The notes under the pieces are model-generated. The model worked only from the letters and a program-made list of their open reading frames with translations, was not told the DNA's origin and ran no database searches. The position numbers and the translations under genes are program-made. From Hexactinellida sp. DTS-2022 (taxonomy: Eukaryota > Porifera > Hexactinellida), in assembly GCA_028753945.1 (NCBI GenBank), contig JAPNXP010000010.1, positions 4,777,042 through 4,841,041 on the forward strand: 64,000 nucleotides of DNA, given 5' to 3'. Positions within the stretch are counted from its first letter, which is position 1. Each line of letters starts with the position of its first letter. Positions 32,629 through 45,868 of the stretch are shown here, one piece after another.

Positions 32629-32835
32629 TTACTGTGCCGACTATACTATAGTATAGTGGCCCAGTTCTAATCTCACTGCCTTTATTACTGTGCCGACAAT
32701 ACTATAGTATAGTGGCCCAGTATTGGAATCACTGCCTTTATTTATATTATTATTATTATTATTACTGTGCCGACTATACTATAGTATAGTGGCCCAGTAT
32801 TAGAATCACTGCCTTTATTTATATTATTATTATTT
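32629..32835. repeat. Three more copies of the ctatactatagtatag module
   Basis: Separated by (tta)n tracts and followed by the tctccgtagcaggtgccctgg module. They join the hairpin without a gap. Confidence 0.88.
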
Positions 32836-33544
32836 CTCCGTAGCAGGTGCCCTGGCCACACCTGTATACATAGAGGGCTGAAACTTGGCATGTAGATTCG
32901 GAGTCGACGTCTAATTTGCACCTGGGGTTACGATTTTGTATTAACAAATTATTGACACATCTTTAACACCTTTCAAAATTTGTCTGGTCCATAACTCAAA
33001 AAATGTTTTACTAAACCCCAAAATTTTATTTCATATTTGGATTCGCCATAAAATCCTGCGTCTGATGGGAGAAGAAATTTTTCAATAAAGGGGTCAATTT
33101 CTGCCATAAATGGGGGTTGAAATTTCTTTGTTTACTGACACTTCAATTTCAGTAAAGTGTTAAATCTAATTCTATTGTTTCAACTTGTAATAATTATATT
33201 GATTTAACTTGTTAAATCCTACTCTAGTGATTCAACTTGCGATAATTATATTGATTTAACTTATAAATTCCAGCTGGCTTCTATTTAATTTTAGTATTAC
33301 TATACAATTGATTAAATTAAATAATATAATATAAGGAATTTGTTGACTCAACTCAACCAACCATGGATAACATTGCTAAAATAAATAACTAATAATATAA
33401 TTTATTATCAATACATAATGAATGAATGGCATTAAACACAAGATGGTTTATGATAGAAACGAACTTCAAATTTATCTACCTTTCCTTGTGACTCCGACCA
33501 ATTAACAAATGGTTCTTGACGCCTTGAGGCGCTGATGACTGGGC

Positions 33545-33673
33545 AAAAAAAAATCCAAAATTGCAGCCTGCGCCGAGAGCATGTTCCTTTGGAGGCACTA
33601 TCAATAAACAACCAACAAAATATAGTGCCACCAAAGGAACATGCGTCGGCACAGGCTGCAATTTTTGATTTTT
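33545..33673 (-). repeat. Unit hairpin, copy 8
   Basis: The left arm has gcgccgagagcatg; the right arm keeps the consensus gcgtcggcac, so the arms mismatch here. Confidence 0.9.
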
Positions 33674-34966
33674 ATTTCTCCGTAGCAGGTGCCCTGGACA
33701 CACCTGTATACATAGAGGGCTGAAACTTGGCATGTAGGTTCGGAGTCGAAGTCTAATTTGCACCTGGGGTTACGATTTTTGATTAACAAATTTTGGACAC
33801 ATCTTTAACACCTTTCAAAATTTGTCTGGTCCATAACTAAAAAGATGTTTTACTAAACCCCCAAATTTTATTTCATATTTGGATTCACCATAAAATTCTG
33901 CGTCTGATGGGAGAAGAAATTTTTCAATAAAGGGGTCAATTTCTGCCATAAATGGGGGTTGAAATTTCTTTGTTTACTCACACTTCAATTTCAGTAAAGT
34001 GTTAAATCTAATTCTATTGTTTCAACTTGTAATAATTATATTGATTTAACTTGTTAAATCCTACTCTAGTGATTCAACTTGCGATAATTAGATTGATTTA
34101 ACTTATAAATTCCAGCTGGCTTCTATTTAATTCTAGTCTTACTATACAATGGATTAAATAAAATAATATAATATAAGGAATTTGTTGACTCAACTCAACC
34201 AACCATGGATAACATTGCTAAAATAAATTACTAATAATATAATTTATTATCAATACATAATGAATGAATGGCATTAAACTAAAGATGGTTTATGATAGAA
34301 CCGTTAAGATTTACATTCCACAACAACGACAGATTAAGTGATTATATTTATTTCGGCGAGAATATTCTTGCACAATTAATGTACTGACATATTTAATTCA
34401 AATTAATTCGCTCTGTGTTTACCGTATAGAGATGGTTCCAAATAGATTATTGGGGTTATCGAGTGCGTGGAATTCAAATATGATAGTGAAATTCGATTTA
34501 AATTAATAATAAGTGCAAATAATTGAACTTTATTTATTTTGCTGTACATAATAATGGTGTTAAATTATTAATTTATTAATTAAATATTTATACTAATTAG
34601 GTAAATTTCATTAATTTCAGAGATGATACAAGATAGAAACAAACTTTCAATTTATCAATTGGTCCTTATGCCAGGTACCACCTATACAAGTGGGTCTTGA
34701 CACCTTGAGGTGATGATGACATCGTCAAAAAAATGTATTTTTGCAATTTTGTGAATTAAATAATTCGCATGGGTTGGTTGGAGTTGGGTGAATACCCAAC
34801 ACGCACTTTAAAAATGCTGAGTCATCACAGATTATATTCTACTGAAACTTGAATATCTCTCAAATGAAGTGAGCTAAATGGAAACTTCCACCACTCTAAG
34901 GGTCGTTGCATACTGAAACACCTTTCTGAAATAATTTAACACCTTCATAGTGATGATGACTAAGCG

Positions 34967-35090
34967 AAAAAAATCCAAAATTGCTGCTTGTGCCGACAGC
35001 ATGTTCCTTTGGAGGCACTATCAATAAACCACCACCAAAATATAGTGCCACCTAAGGACATGCGTCGGCACAGGGTGCAATTTTGGATAT
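34967..35090 (-). repeat. Unit hairpin, copy 9
   Basis: The right arm has cctaaggacatgcgtcgg, shared with copy 12, marking a sub-lineage. Confidence 0.9.
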
Positions 35091-36396
35091 TATTTTTATT
35101 TTTTCTCCGTAGACGGTGCCCTGGCCTGAGCTTTATAGTTGATGGGCTGAAACTTGGCATGTAGGTGCGTATGGACCGTCTAATTTGCACCTGGGGTTAC
35201 GATTTTTGATTAACGAATTTTTGACACATCTTTAACACCTTTCAAAATTTGTCTGGTCCATAACTCAAAATATGTTTTACTAAACCCCCAAATTTTATTT
35301 CACATTTGGATTCACCATAAAATTCTGCGTCTGATGGGAGAGGAATATTTTCAAAAATAAGTTTAATTTCTGCCATAAATGGGGTTTGAAATTTCTTTGT
35401 TTACTCGCACTTCAATTTCAGTAAAAGTGTTAAATCTAATTCTATTGTTTCAACTTGTAATAATTATATTGATTTAACTTGTTAAATCTTACTCTATTGT
35501 TTCAACTTGAGATAAATATATTGATTCAACTTAAAAATTCCAGCTGGCTTCTATTTAATTGTAGTATTACTATACAATGGATTAAATAAAATATAATGAT
35601 ATAAGGAATTTGTTGACTAAACTCAAATCACCGTGGATAACATTGCTAAAATAAATAACTAATAATTTAATTTATTATCAATAAGTAATGAATGAATGGC
35701 ATTAAACTAAAGATGGTTTATGATAGAACCGTTAAGATTTTACATACCACAACAACGACAGATTATGTGATTATATTTACTTCTGCGTTAATATTATTGC
35801 ACTGTTAATATACTGACGTAATTAATTATAATTAATTCAGTCAGTATATGACTTATATAGATGCTCCCAATTTGTTTATTAGGGGTTATCGAGTGTGCGG
35901 AATTGAAATTTGATGGACAAATTAATTTATTTATTATTTATGACAAAATAATTAAACTTAATAAATATAAGTTGACATTGAAATTGGTGTTAAATTATAA
36001 ATAATATTAATAATTATATATACTAATTAATTAAATATCATAAATCTCAGAGATCATAGAAGATAGAAACAAACTTTCAATTTATCAATTGGTCCTTATG
36101 GCACGTGCCACCTATACAAGTGGGTCTTGACATCTTGAGGTGATGATGACATCGTTAAAAAAATGTGTTTTTACAATTTTGTTAATTCGATATTAAAAAT
36201 GGGTTAGTTCATGTTGGGTGATGACCCAACACTCACATAAAAAATGCTGAGTCATCAGTTGTTATATTCTACTCAAACTTGAATATCGCTAAAAGGAAGT
36301 GAACTAAAACGAAACTTCCACCACTCTAAGGGTCGATGCCTTTTGTAACACCTTTTTGAAATGATTTAACACCTTTATAGTGATGATGACTTGGCG

Positions 36397-36525
36397 AAAA
36401 AAAAATCCAAAATTGCATCCTGTGCCGACAGCATGTTCCATTGGAGGCACTATCAATAAACCACCAACAAAATATAGTGCCACCCAAGGAACATGCGTCG
36501 GCACAGGATGCAATTTTGGATTTTT
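36397..36525 (-). repeat. Unit hairpin, copy 10 (paired arm change)
   Basis: The left arm reads attgcatcctgtgcc and the right arm ggcacaggatgcaat; all other full copies have gcag/ggct-type consensus here. The two changes restore pairing. One palindromic ctatactatagtatag module follows. Confidence 0.9.
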
Positions 36526-38041
36526 ACTGTGCCGACTATACTATAGTATAGTGGCCCAGTTCTAATCTCACTGCCTTTATTTTTTTTTTTTTTTTTTCTC
36601 CGTAGACGGTACCCTGGCCAGAGCTCTATAGTTGATGGGCTGAAACTTGGCATGTAGGTGCGGTAGGACCGTCTAATTTGCACCTGGGGTTACGATTTTT
36701 TATTAAGAAATTTTTGACACATCTTTAACACCTTTCAGATTTTGTCTGGTCCATAACTCAAAATATGTTTTACTAAACCCGAAAATTTTATTTCATATTT
36801 GGATTCCCCATAAAATTCTGCGTCTGATGGGAGAAGAAAACCTTCAAAAAAGGTTTTATTCCTGCCATTAATGGGGGTTGAAATTTCTTTGTTTACTCAC
36901 ACTTCAGTTTCAATAAAACTGTTAAATCTAATTCCATTGTTTCAACTTGCGATTATTATATTGATTTAACTTGTTAAATCCTACTCTAGTGATTCAACTT
37001 GTAATAATTATATTGATTCATCTTATAAATTACAGCTGGCTTCTATTTAATTGTAGTATTACTATACAATGGATTAAATTAAATAATATAATATAAGGAA
37101 TTTGTTGACTCAACTCAACCAACCGTGGATAACATTGCTAAAATAAATAACGAATAATATAATTTAATAGCAATACACAATGAATGCAGCTGGCTTCTAT
37201 TTAATTGTAGCATTACTATACAATGGATTAAATTAAATTAATTTATATAAGGAATTTGTTGACTTTACTCAACACACCGTGGATAACATTGCTAAAATAT
37301 ATAACTAATAATATAATTTATTATCAATACATAATGAATGAATGGCATTAAACTAAAGATGGTTTATGATAGAACCGTTAAGATTTTACATTCCACAACA
37401 ACGACAGATTAAGTGATTATATTTATTTCAGCGAGAATATTCTTGCACAATTAATGTACTGACATATTTAATTCTAATTAATTCGCTCTGTGTTTACCGT
37501 ATAGAGATGGTTCCAAATAGATTATTGGGGTTATCGAGTGCGTGGAATTCAAATATTATAGTGAAATTCAATTTAAATAAATAATAATTGCAAATAATTG
37601 AACTTAATTTATTTTGCTGTATATAATAATGGTGTTAAATAATAAATAAATAAATTAAATATTTATACTAATTAGATAAATTTCATTAATCTCAGAGATG
37701 ATACAAGATAGAAACAAACTTTCAATTTATCAATTGGTCCTTATGCCAGGTACCACCTATACAAGTGGGTCTTGACACCTTGAGGTGATTATGACATCGT
37801 AAAAAAAATGTATTTTTACAATTTTGTTAATTCGATATTTAAAATGGGTTAGTTGATGTTGGGTGATGACCCAACACACACATAAAAAATGCTGAGTCAT
37901 CAGCTATTATATTCTACTCAAACTTGAATATCTATAAAATTATATGAACTAAATGGCAACTTCCACCACTCTAAGGGTCGATGCCTTCTGTAACACCTTT
38001 TTGAAATAATTTAACACCTTCATAGTGATGATGACATGGCG

Positions 38042-38174
38042 AAAAAAAAATCCAAAATTGCAGCCTGCGCCGACAGCATGTTCTTTTGGAGGCACTATAA
38101 ATAAACAACCAACAAAATATAGTGCCACCAAAGGAACATGCGTCGGCACAGGCTGCAATTTTGGATTTTTTTTT
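38042..38174 (-). repeat. Unit hairpin, copy 11
   Basis: Full hairpin, followed by one palindromic module (38,175-38,230). Confidence 0.9.
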
Positions 38175-39536
38175 ACTGTGCCGACTATACTATAGTATAG
38201 TGGCCCAGTATTAGAATCACTGCCTTTATTATTATTTTTTCTCCGTAGACGGTGCCCTGGCCAGAGCTTTTTAGTTGATGGGCTGAAACTTGGCATGTAG
38301 GTGCGATGGGACCGTCCAATTTGCACCTGGGGTTACGATTTTTAATTAACACATTTTGGACACATCTTTAACACCTTTCAAAATTTGTCTGGTCCATAAC
38401 TCAAAATATGTTTTAATAAACCCCCAAATTTTATTTCATATTTGGATTCATCTTAAAATTTTGCGTCTGTTGGGAGAAGAAAACTTTTAAAAATGGGATT
38501 AATTTTTGCCATAAATTGGGGTTGAAATTTCTTTGTTTACTCACACTTCAATTTCTGTAAAAGTGTTAAATCTAATTCCATTGTTTTAACTTGTAATAAT
38601 TATATTGATTTAACTTGTTAAATCCTACTCTATTGATTCAACTTGCGATAATTATATTGATTTAACTTATAAATTCCAGCTGGCTTCTATTTATTGTAGT
38701 ATTACTATACAATGAATTAAAACAATTAAAATTAAATAAGGAATTTGTGACTAAACTCAAATCACCGTGGATAACATTGCTAAAATAAATAACTAATAAT
38801 ATAATTTATTATAAATACATAATGAATGAATGGCATTAAACTAAAGATGGTTTATGATAGAACCGTTAAGAATTACATTCCACAACAACGACAGATTAAG
38901 TGATAATATTTATTTCGGTGTGAATATTCTTGCACAATGAATGTAAAGACGTAATTACGTAATTATAATTAATTCCTTTTGTATTTACACGTAACTTATA
39001 TACGGTTCCAAATGGATTATTGGGGTTATCGAGTGCGCTGAATTCAAATATGATAGTGAAATTCGATTTAAATTAATAATAAGTGCAAATAATTGAACTT
39101 TATTTATTTTGCTGTACATAATAATGGTGTTAAATTATTAATTTATTAATTAATTATTTATACTAATTAGCTAAATATCATTAATCTCAGAGATGATACA
39201 AGATAGAAACAAACTTTCAATTTATCAATTGGTCCTTATGCCACGTACCACCTATACAAGTGGGTCTTGACACCATGAGGTGATGATGACATCGTCAAAA
39301 AAATGTATTTTTACAATTTTGTGAATTAAATAATTCGCATGGGTTGGTTGGAGTTGGGTGAATACCCAACACGCACTTTAAAAATGCTGAGTCATCACAG
39401 ATTATATTCTACTGAAACTTGAATATCTCTCAAATGAAGTGAGCTAAATGGAAACTTCCACCTTTCTAAGGGTCGTTGCCTACTGAAACACCTTTCTGTA
39501 ATAATTTAACACCTTCATAGTGATGATGACTAGGCG

Positions 39537-39662
39537 AAAAAAATCCAAAATTGCAGCTTGTGCCGACAGCATGTTCCTTTGGAGGCACTATCAATAAACC
39601 ACCACCAAAATATAGTGCCACCTAAGGACATGCGTCGGCACAGGGTGCAATTTTGGATTTTT
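39537..39662 (-). repeat. Unit hairpin, copy 12
   Basis: Full hairpin; the right arm has cctaaggacatgc as in copy 9. Confidence 0.9.
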
Positions 39663-40382
39663 ATTATTATTATTATTAATATTATTTCTCCGTAGACGGT
39701 ACCCTGCCCTCACCTTTATACATTGAGGGCTAAAACTTGACATGTAGGTGTGGAGTGACCGTCTAATTTGCACCTGGGGTTACGATATCCGTTCAAAATT
39801 TCTTAACACCTATTTAATCTAATTAAACCTCATAACATTAAATAATAAATAGTGAGCTTGATATAATTTGCATATTTGGATAGAGAATTAAATTCTACAC
39901 CTTTTCACAGTTCACGAATTTTCAAATTGGGCTTAGTTTGTGCCACAATTGAGTTGAAAACTTCTTTTTTTACTCACACTTCAATTTCAGAAAACTGTTA
40001 AATCTAATTCTATTGTTTCAACTTGTAGCAATTATATTGATTTAACTTGTTAAATCTTACTCTATTGTTTCAACTTGAGATAAATATATTGATTCAACTT
40101 AAAAATTCCAGCTGGCTTCTATTTAATTGTAGTATTACTATACAATGGATTAAATAAAATAATATAATATAAGGAATTTGTTGACTCAACTCAACCAACC
40201 GTGGTTAACATTGCTAAAATAAATAACGAATAATATAATTTAATATCAATACACAATGAATGAATGGCATTAAACTCTAGATGGTTTATGATAGAAACAA
40301 ACTTCAAATTCAACAATCGTTCCTTGTGACTCCGACCAATTAACAAATGGTTCTTCACACCTTGGGCGTTGATGACTTGGCG

Positions 40383-40511
40383 AAAAAAATCCAAAATTGC
40401 AGCCTGCGCCGAAATCATGTTCCTTTGGAGGCACTATCAATAAACAACCAACAAAATATAGTGCCACCAAAGGAACATGCGTCGGCACAGGCTGCAATTT
40501 TGGATTTTTTT
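40383..40511 (-). repeat. Unit hairpin, copy 13
   Basis: Full hairpin, with gccgaaatcatgttcc in the left arm. Confidence 0.9.
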
Positions 40512-41182
40512 CTATATTATTATTTTTTCTCCGTAGACGGTGCCCTGGCCAGAGCTTTATATTTGATGGGCTGAAACTTGGCATGTAGGTGCGGTATTAC
40601 CGTATAATTTGCAACTGGGGTTACGACTTATGATTAACACATTTTGTACACATGTTTAACACCTTTCAAAATTTGTCTGGTCCATAACTCAAAAAATGTT
40701 TCTCTAAACCCCCAATTTTTGTTTTGCCATTGGATTCATCACAAAATTCTGCTTCTGATGGGATAAGAAATTTTTAATAATGAGTTTATTTTCCGCCATA
40801 AATGGGGGTTGAATTTCTTTGTTTACTCACACTTCAATTTCAGTAAAACTGTGAAATCTAATTGTATTGTTTCAACTTGCAATAAATATATTGATTTAAC
40901 TTATAAATCCAGCTGGTTTCTATTTAATTGTAGTATTACCATACAATGGATAAAATAAAATAATTTAATAAATGGAATTTGTTGACTTAACTCACTCACC
41001 GTGGATAACATTGCTAAAATAAATCACTAATAATATAATTTATTATCAATACATAATGATTGAATGGCATTAAACTCAAGATGGTTTATGATATAAACAA
41101 ACTTCAAATTTATCTACCGTTCCTTGTGACTCGGATCAATTAACAAATGGTTCTTGACACCTTGAGGTTTCGATGATTGGCG

Positions 41183-41235
41183 AAAAAAAATCCAAAATTG
41201 CAGGCTGTGCCGACAGCATGTTCCTTTGGTGGTAC
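41183..41235 (-). repeat. Unit hairpin, copy 14, cut by the LTR element
   Basis: Only the left arm (to ttcctttggtggtac) remains before the LTR start. The missing arm is not found on the far side of the retrotransposon. Confidence 0.88.
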
Positions 41236-41445
41236 TGTTGTGCCCAAGTTATACGTTTGATAAGTAAATATTTGTACACGAACAATTATGAATAGTAACG
41301 ATTAGATATAGCAGTACTAGTAAATTAGTTGTAAGTCTATATATAATCTACTAATTAGTGGATGCGCATAATCTCGTGTGAGCGGGGATTGATTGTTAAT
41401 GAACAGCATAATTATCCGTTGCTAATCTCGTTTAGTTGCCTAACA
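41236..41445 (-). repeat. 3' LTR (minus-strand sense)
   Basis: It starts tgttgtgcccaagttatacg and ends gcctaaca. The adjacent internal sequence, tcacttcccccgta on the plus strand, gives a purine-rich tacgggggaagtga on the coding strand, a plausible polypurine tract. Confidence 0.92.
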
Positions 41446-42840
41446 TCACTTCCCCCGTATATACCCTCCCTCATGGGGAGTTGTCGTCTCTGTACCGGAT
41501 CGGTAGTCTCGTACTGCGTTTGTACGATGGTATCTACGTGGGGTAGAGTTCTTCTGCAGCAGAGGGTCATTTATGAAACTATCTCTACGCCTGGGGGTTG
41601 AATCTGGATTTTCCAAAATCAGGTCGTAGTTCTCGTCAAAAGGTAGGTGTGACACTGGTACGCTTTCACCACTCTCGCGTTCAAGTGGAGGAGGTTGGTA
41701 GCTGGAAAGCGTGGTCACTTTGCATTGGTCTAGGTGAACAACTCCTTGGAGGGACTGTCCCATATCGACTACCACATTTGGTCCTCTAACTTTGGTTATA
41801 GGGTATGGTCCAGTGAACCGGGGGTCAAGACTATCACTCCTAGCGTCATTTCGTATGTATACCTGGTCGTTTTCGCCAACAGGGGTATGTTTTCTGTTTT
41901 TGTTCACTGAGCCAGATACTAGATCGCGGTATCTGCCTAGATTGTTGTTCACAGATACGTTTGTATCGGTAACTGAATGTGTTAGCTCGTCGCACCAACG
42001 GCTCGTATCTACAATCCGTGTAAGATCCTGGATATTTGAGTCCAAGAATGGGAAACGCTTGGGGTTCTCACCGTACATAATTTTGAATGGGGTGATTTCA
42101 GTCCCAGCGTTTGGCATTGTGTTCAGCGAGTAGGCGACTTCCTGTAATATTTGATTCCATGATTCTTTCTCTAACTTTTTCTCGGCTAACATGCATCGCA
42201 ATGTTTGTTTAGTGGTTTGTATTCCACGTTCTGACTTCTCGTCACTTTGTGGGTGGTAAGGAGACGATCTGCGTTTTTCAATTCCCCACTTTAGTAAAGC
42301 GTCCTTTATCTCCGTACCATCAACATTTGGTCCTTGGTCACTAAGGAAGATCTCAGCGGGTCCGTGTCTTAGTATCCAGGATGATTCTAGAGCTTCAACG
42401 ATTTTGTGGGGTGTTTGGCTTCTCATAGGGACCAGTTCAATCCATTTCGAAAACATGTCTGTAATCTGGAGGAAATATCGGTCCCATTACCCCACGGGAG
42501 GGTAGCGACATCATACGCTACTACTTTACGAGGGGATGACGCAATGGTGATTGGGGTGATGGGTTCTCTCGATCCAGTCTTGTGTTTATTCTTGTGACAT
42601 ATTTCGCACTTCTTGCAAAACTGTCGCACGAAAACTGATAGACCATCCCATGTGAAGTTTTCCTTCACGATAAACGTTGTGCGTTTAATCCCAGGATGTG
42701 CTTGATTGTGCATTATGGTAAGTACAGAGTTTCTCATAACTTCTGGTACCAGAATCTTCCCGTTACGTAGAAGCAGACGATCAGATATTGTAAGTGTTGG
42801 TAGTTGTAACGTCCTCTACTTGCATATCCAACTTCCGACA
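41446..42840 (-). pseudogene. Integrase of the Ty3/gypsy element (frameshifted)
   Basis: Two overlapping minus-strand frames. 42,423-42,737 holds the zinc-binding part (NQAHPGIKRTTF...CKKCEICHKNK) and the start of the core (VAYDVATLPWG, first Asp). 41,446-42,456 holds the rest: LSDQGPNVDG (second Asp), SPYHPQSDEKSERGIQT (Glu), then a GPY-like segment (RFTGPYPITKV) and a low-complexity tail. The frame changes near 42,440-42,460. The protein acts in integration of the element copy. Confidence 0.88.
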
Positions 42841-42844
42841 CCTG

Positions 42845-43475
42845 GGCCCGTATTCACTAAGATTACTTAGTACTTAAGAACTAAGTTAAGTATATACTTA
42901 AGTACTAAGTACGTACTTAGTTAAGTACATACTTAAGTCGTATTCACTAAGAGATATTGTTGTACTTAAGTACATACTTTTAACTAAGTACGTACTTAAG
43001 TACGAAATTAAATTATATTTATTAAATTATATTTAATAGCATAGCATATATTAGTGTATGAATGCTATTATAATAGCTTGCTATATTTCTTTTAACTTTA
43101 AAAAGAATATTCTCAATGAAGTTCCTGTGATTTGTATGCTTGAGAAAAAAACACAACTTTTAGAAAACAACAACCAATAGTAATAAATGTTGAAAATAGA
43201 ATCATAAACTTCCCCTAAAGTAAAGCAAGTACTACTAGAAATCTAATACAATGTTCTAATTAAACACCAACGTCTAAAGAGTCAATAAAAGTAAATTCTT
43301 ATAAGTTAAGTCAACTTAGTAGGTTACTTAAGTTTTGTACTTAAGTATGTACTTAAGTACACACTTAAATCTTAGTGAATACCAATCTTAGTGAATATGA
43401 CTTAAGTACATACTTAGTACTTAAGTACTAAGTACGTACTTAAGTACGTACTTAATTTCTTAGTGAATACGGGCC
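42845..43475. mobile_element. MITE nested in pol, ggcccgtattcacta TIRs, 3-bp TSD
   Basis: Ends ggcccgtattcactaag and the complement of cttagtgaatacgggcc, flanked by ctg (42,842-42,844; 43,476-43,478). The interior is full of acttaagtac palindromes. A 3-bp duplication and such ends suggest PIF/Harbinger, but ctg is not the usual TWA target, so the assignment is tentative. The pol frame resumes on both sides. Confidence 0.8.
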
Positions 43476-43479
43476 CTGC

Positions 43480-44369
43480 TCGCGTGCGTATTTTATCGCA
43501 TGATCCTTTAATTGCTCTTTTTCGATCATTTCGACTAGCTCGGGGTATGACATAGTTAGGTGGTATACGAGTCTCACAAAATATTCGAATTCGTTGTTTA
43601 CTTGACTATCTATGTCACTCTCAATGCAGGAGGGAAATCTGCTGCGTTATTCTGGTTACCCTTTGTGTATACTATTTCATAGTCCAAACTCTCAAGCTAT
43701 TGTATCCATCGGGCGAACTTTCCCCTTGGATCACGTTGCTTCCGTAGCCAATGTAGTGGATTATGGTCGGTAACGAAATATACCTTGCGTGCTGCTTTTA
43801 TATAGTCGTTTAATTTCCGTGACATGGCGATTATAGCCCAACATTAGATTTCCTCGGCCGCATACTGTCTTTGCGCTGGGTTTAAACCAGAGGAGAAGTA
43901 AGCAATAGGTTTAAGGCGACCTTGAGAATCCTTCTGGGGTAGGACGCCCCCACTGCTACTTTAGATCCGTCGGTTTGAAGATAGAAAGGTGCCTCCCAGT
44001 TTGGATATGCCAGCATTAGTGGGGACTCTGTCAAGTATCGTTTGAGAAAGGAGAAAGCTACAGAAACTGACTTGTCCCAATTCCAGTTGGTGTCCTGGCG
44101 TGTGAGGCGGTAGATACGTTCTGCAATGTCAGAGAAGTTTGGTATATACTCTCTATAAAAGTTTACCAGCCCTAAGAATCTTTGGACTCCTTTCTTGTCT
44201 CTTGGGGGCTGATAGTTCGAAATACGTGAAACCGTTTCTGATAGGGGTATGTGCCCGTCAGGGGTAATGATATGTCCAAGGAACTCTACTTCTTGGAAAC
44301 CGAGGTGACACTTGTCAGCACGTAGCTGGATTCCTGCATCTCTCAGTCTCTTGAAAACCTGTCTGAGGC
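43480..44369 (-). pseudogene. RNase H and end of reverse transcriptase (Ty3/gypsy)
   Basis: Minus-strand pieces in shifting frames: LRADKCHLGFQEVEFLGHII and RFLGLVNFYREYIPNFS from the reverse transcriptase thumb region near 44,130-44,340, then YLQTDGSK (first RNase H Asp), AYFSSGLNPAQRQYA and VYFVTDHNPLHWL. Internal stops and shifts make it non-functional. Confidence 0.8.
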
Positions 44370-45063
44370 GTGACCTTCGTTATATAAGGCCTTACTACTA
44401 CTCCGAACCATGGATTACTTAAAGTCCATTGATAAATAGGTTATTTATAATTATCTCCATAACTAGTAATGATAGACGTCATAAATGTACTATAACTATA
44501 TAGGAACTTGGTATCAAGGTATACATAGCATCCTTCAGAATTGTGCTATTTCATCATATGATGACGTAATCGATATTTTGGGTGCGAAATATCGTGTTTT
44601 AATAAACTGCTTTTACCATAGTTAAACGCGTTATAAATGTTCAAGATTGGAACATGATGATGCCTAGGACTAGTTAAAAGAAATATATTGAAATTATAAA
44701 TGGAATGTTGACACATTCCTCGGTTGCCAGGGAAATGTAAATTTCCTAAAATGAACCATAACTCAAAGAATATCAATTTTATGTCAACTGGGCGAGTTCT
44801 GATCTATCCGGAATAGGTAACTTCCTATTCATTGATAATACATCATTTATGCTTAACTTCAATAATCTTTGAGATAATGAGATAATTAGCTTAGAAAAAT
44901 TATTTGCTAATTATCTCATTATCTCAAAAGTTAATGAAGTAAAAATAAAAATCATTACTAGTTATGGAGATAATTATAAATAACCTATTTATCAATGGAC
45001 TTTAAGTAATCCATGGTCCAGGAAAATCTACTCAGTAGTAAGGCCTTATATAACGAAGGTCAC
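44370..45063. mobile_element. MULE-type MITE in pol (9-bp TSD gtctgaggc)
   Basis: Long TIRs of about 110 bp begin gtgaccttcgttatataagg at both ends. Perfect 9-bp duplications gtctgaggc lie at 44,361-44,369 and 45,064-45,072. A short insert in the right arm (gagtagattttcctg) is the main difference between arms. Relics of this family are at 540-1,530 and 13,530-13,606. Confidence 0.92.
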
Positions 45064-45072
45064 GTCTGAGGC

Positions 45073-45868
45073 TATTTATATTTTGATCGACTTGAGTGGA
45101 TGAGGATATCATCAATATTATATGACTCCGTACTCCTATGTTTCGCAGGGTTTGATCAATTAGCCGCTGGTAGGTTGCTTGGCTATTGCATAGCCCAAGC
45201 CAAATGCCATTCTTTCCATTTCGAAATGTCCACGAGGTGTAGAGAAAGCTGTCTTGGAAATGTCTTTTTCTTCCAATGCAACAGCCCAGTACGCGCAGCA
45301 GCAATCCAGTTTGGAGAACACTTGACAATTTGTCTATTATATCTCGTGGGTTTGGCAATGGGTAGGCGTCTTTCTTGGTCATGGAGTTTAATGTTCGGTA
45401 ATCTACTACGAATCTTATTCCTCCATCTTTCTTTGTGACGAGTATAACCGGACTGTTCCAAGAGGATTCGGATTTCCGGCATATTCCGTTCTGTAACATT
45501 TCGTCAATTTGGTTGTTTATTTCAGTTTGAACCTTTGGTGAGACGCGTCGAATTTTGTGTTTTATCGGTTGAGACGATCCCGTGCCAATACTATGTTTCG
45601 TAAGTTGAGTTAGGCGTGGTGACTTGAGATTTGTTGCAAAGATATCTGAAAATTCGCTGCATAGTTCCGTTAGCTTTTGTTGCACTGGTAGTGGCAATCT
45701 TGGGTTTATCTTAACGGGTATTTGTTGGTTAAGTCCAGTTACGTTAGTACCTAAATAGTCATCTAAGCTAGCAACGTGGGACCGTCCAAATACGTCTCCA
45801 CCTTCGAGCGAATTCGGTTGGTCCAAATTTACTTAGGAAATCGCGGCCGAGGATCCGTATGGTGGATG
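45073..45868 (-). pseudogene. Reverse transcriptase N-terminal half (Ty3/gypsy), frameshifted
   Basis: It opens with RILGRDFLSKFG (end of the protease region), then a linker and the RT fingers: SSWNSPVILVTKKDGG and RFVVDYRTLNSMTKKDAYP. After IDKL the frame breaks; pieces such as KTAFSTPRGHFEM and an IDDILIHS catalytic box are found in other frames down to the MITE at 45,063. The pair of Asp residues of the active site is still readable. Confidence 0.85.

Larger units (their letters stand above)
25561..41235 (-). repeat. Array of the same complex units, minus orientation
   Basis: At about 25,560 the plus-oriented unit stops in the phrase catcctaaaaatttg and the complement of another module (gataattatattgattccac) begins. 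From here every unit runs in the opposite sense, with the same module order. Hairpin copies 5-14 mark the units. The series ends where the Ty3/gypsy LTR cuts hairpin copy 14 at 41,236. A non-array insertion of about 3 kb (27,630-30,900) contains the Ulp1-like relic. The array is non-coding; short ORFs in it are chance readings of the hairpins and the cctggcc-type modules. Confidence 0.85.

Noticed and set aside
31252..40588. Many 60-125 aa ORFs with recurring phrases such as RTYMPSFSP and GPLYYSIVGTV
   Set aside because: They are translations of the repeat-unit hairpins and palindromic modules, open on both strands in different copies; no evidence of protein selection.
41362..42597. Plus-strand ORFs overlapping the integrase
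   Set aside because: Shadows of the minus-strand pol gene.
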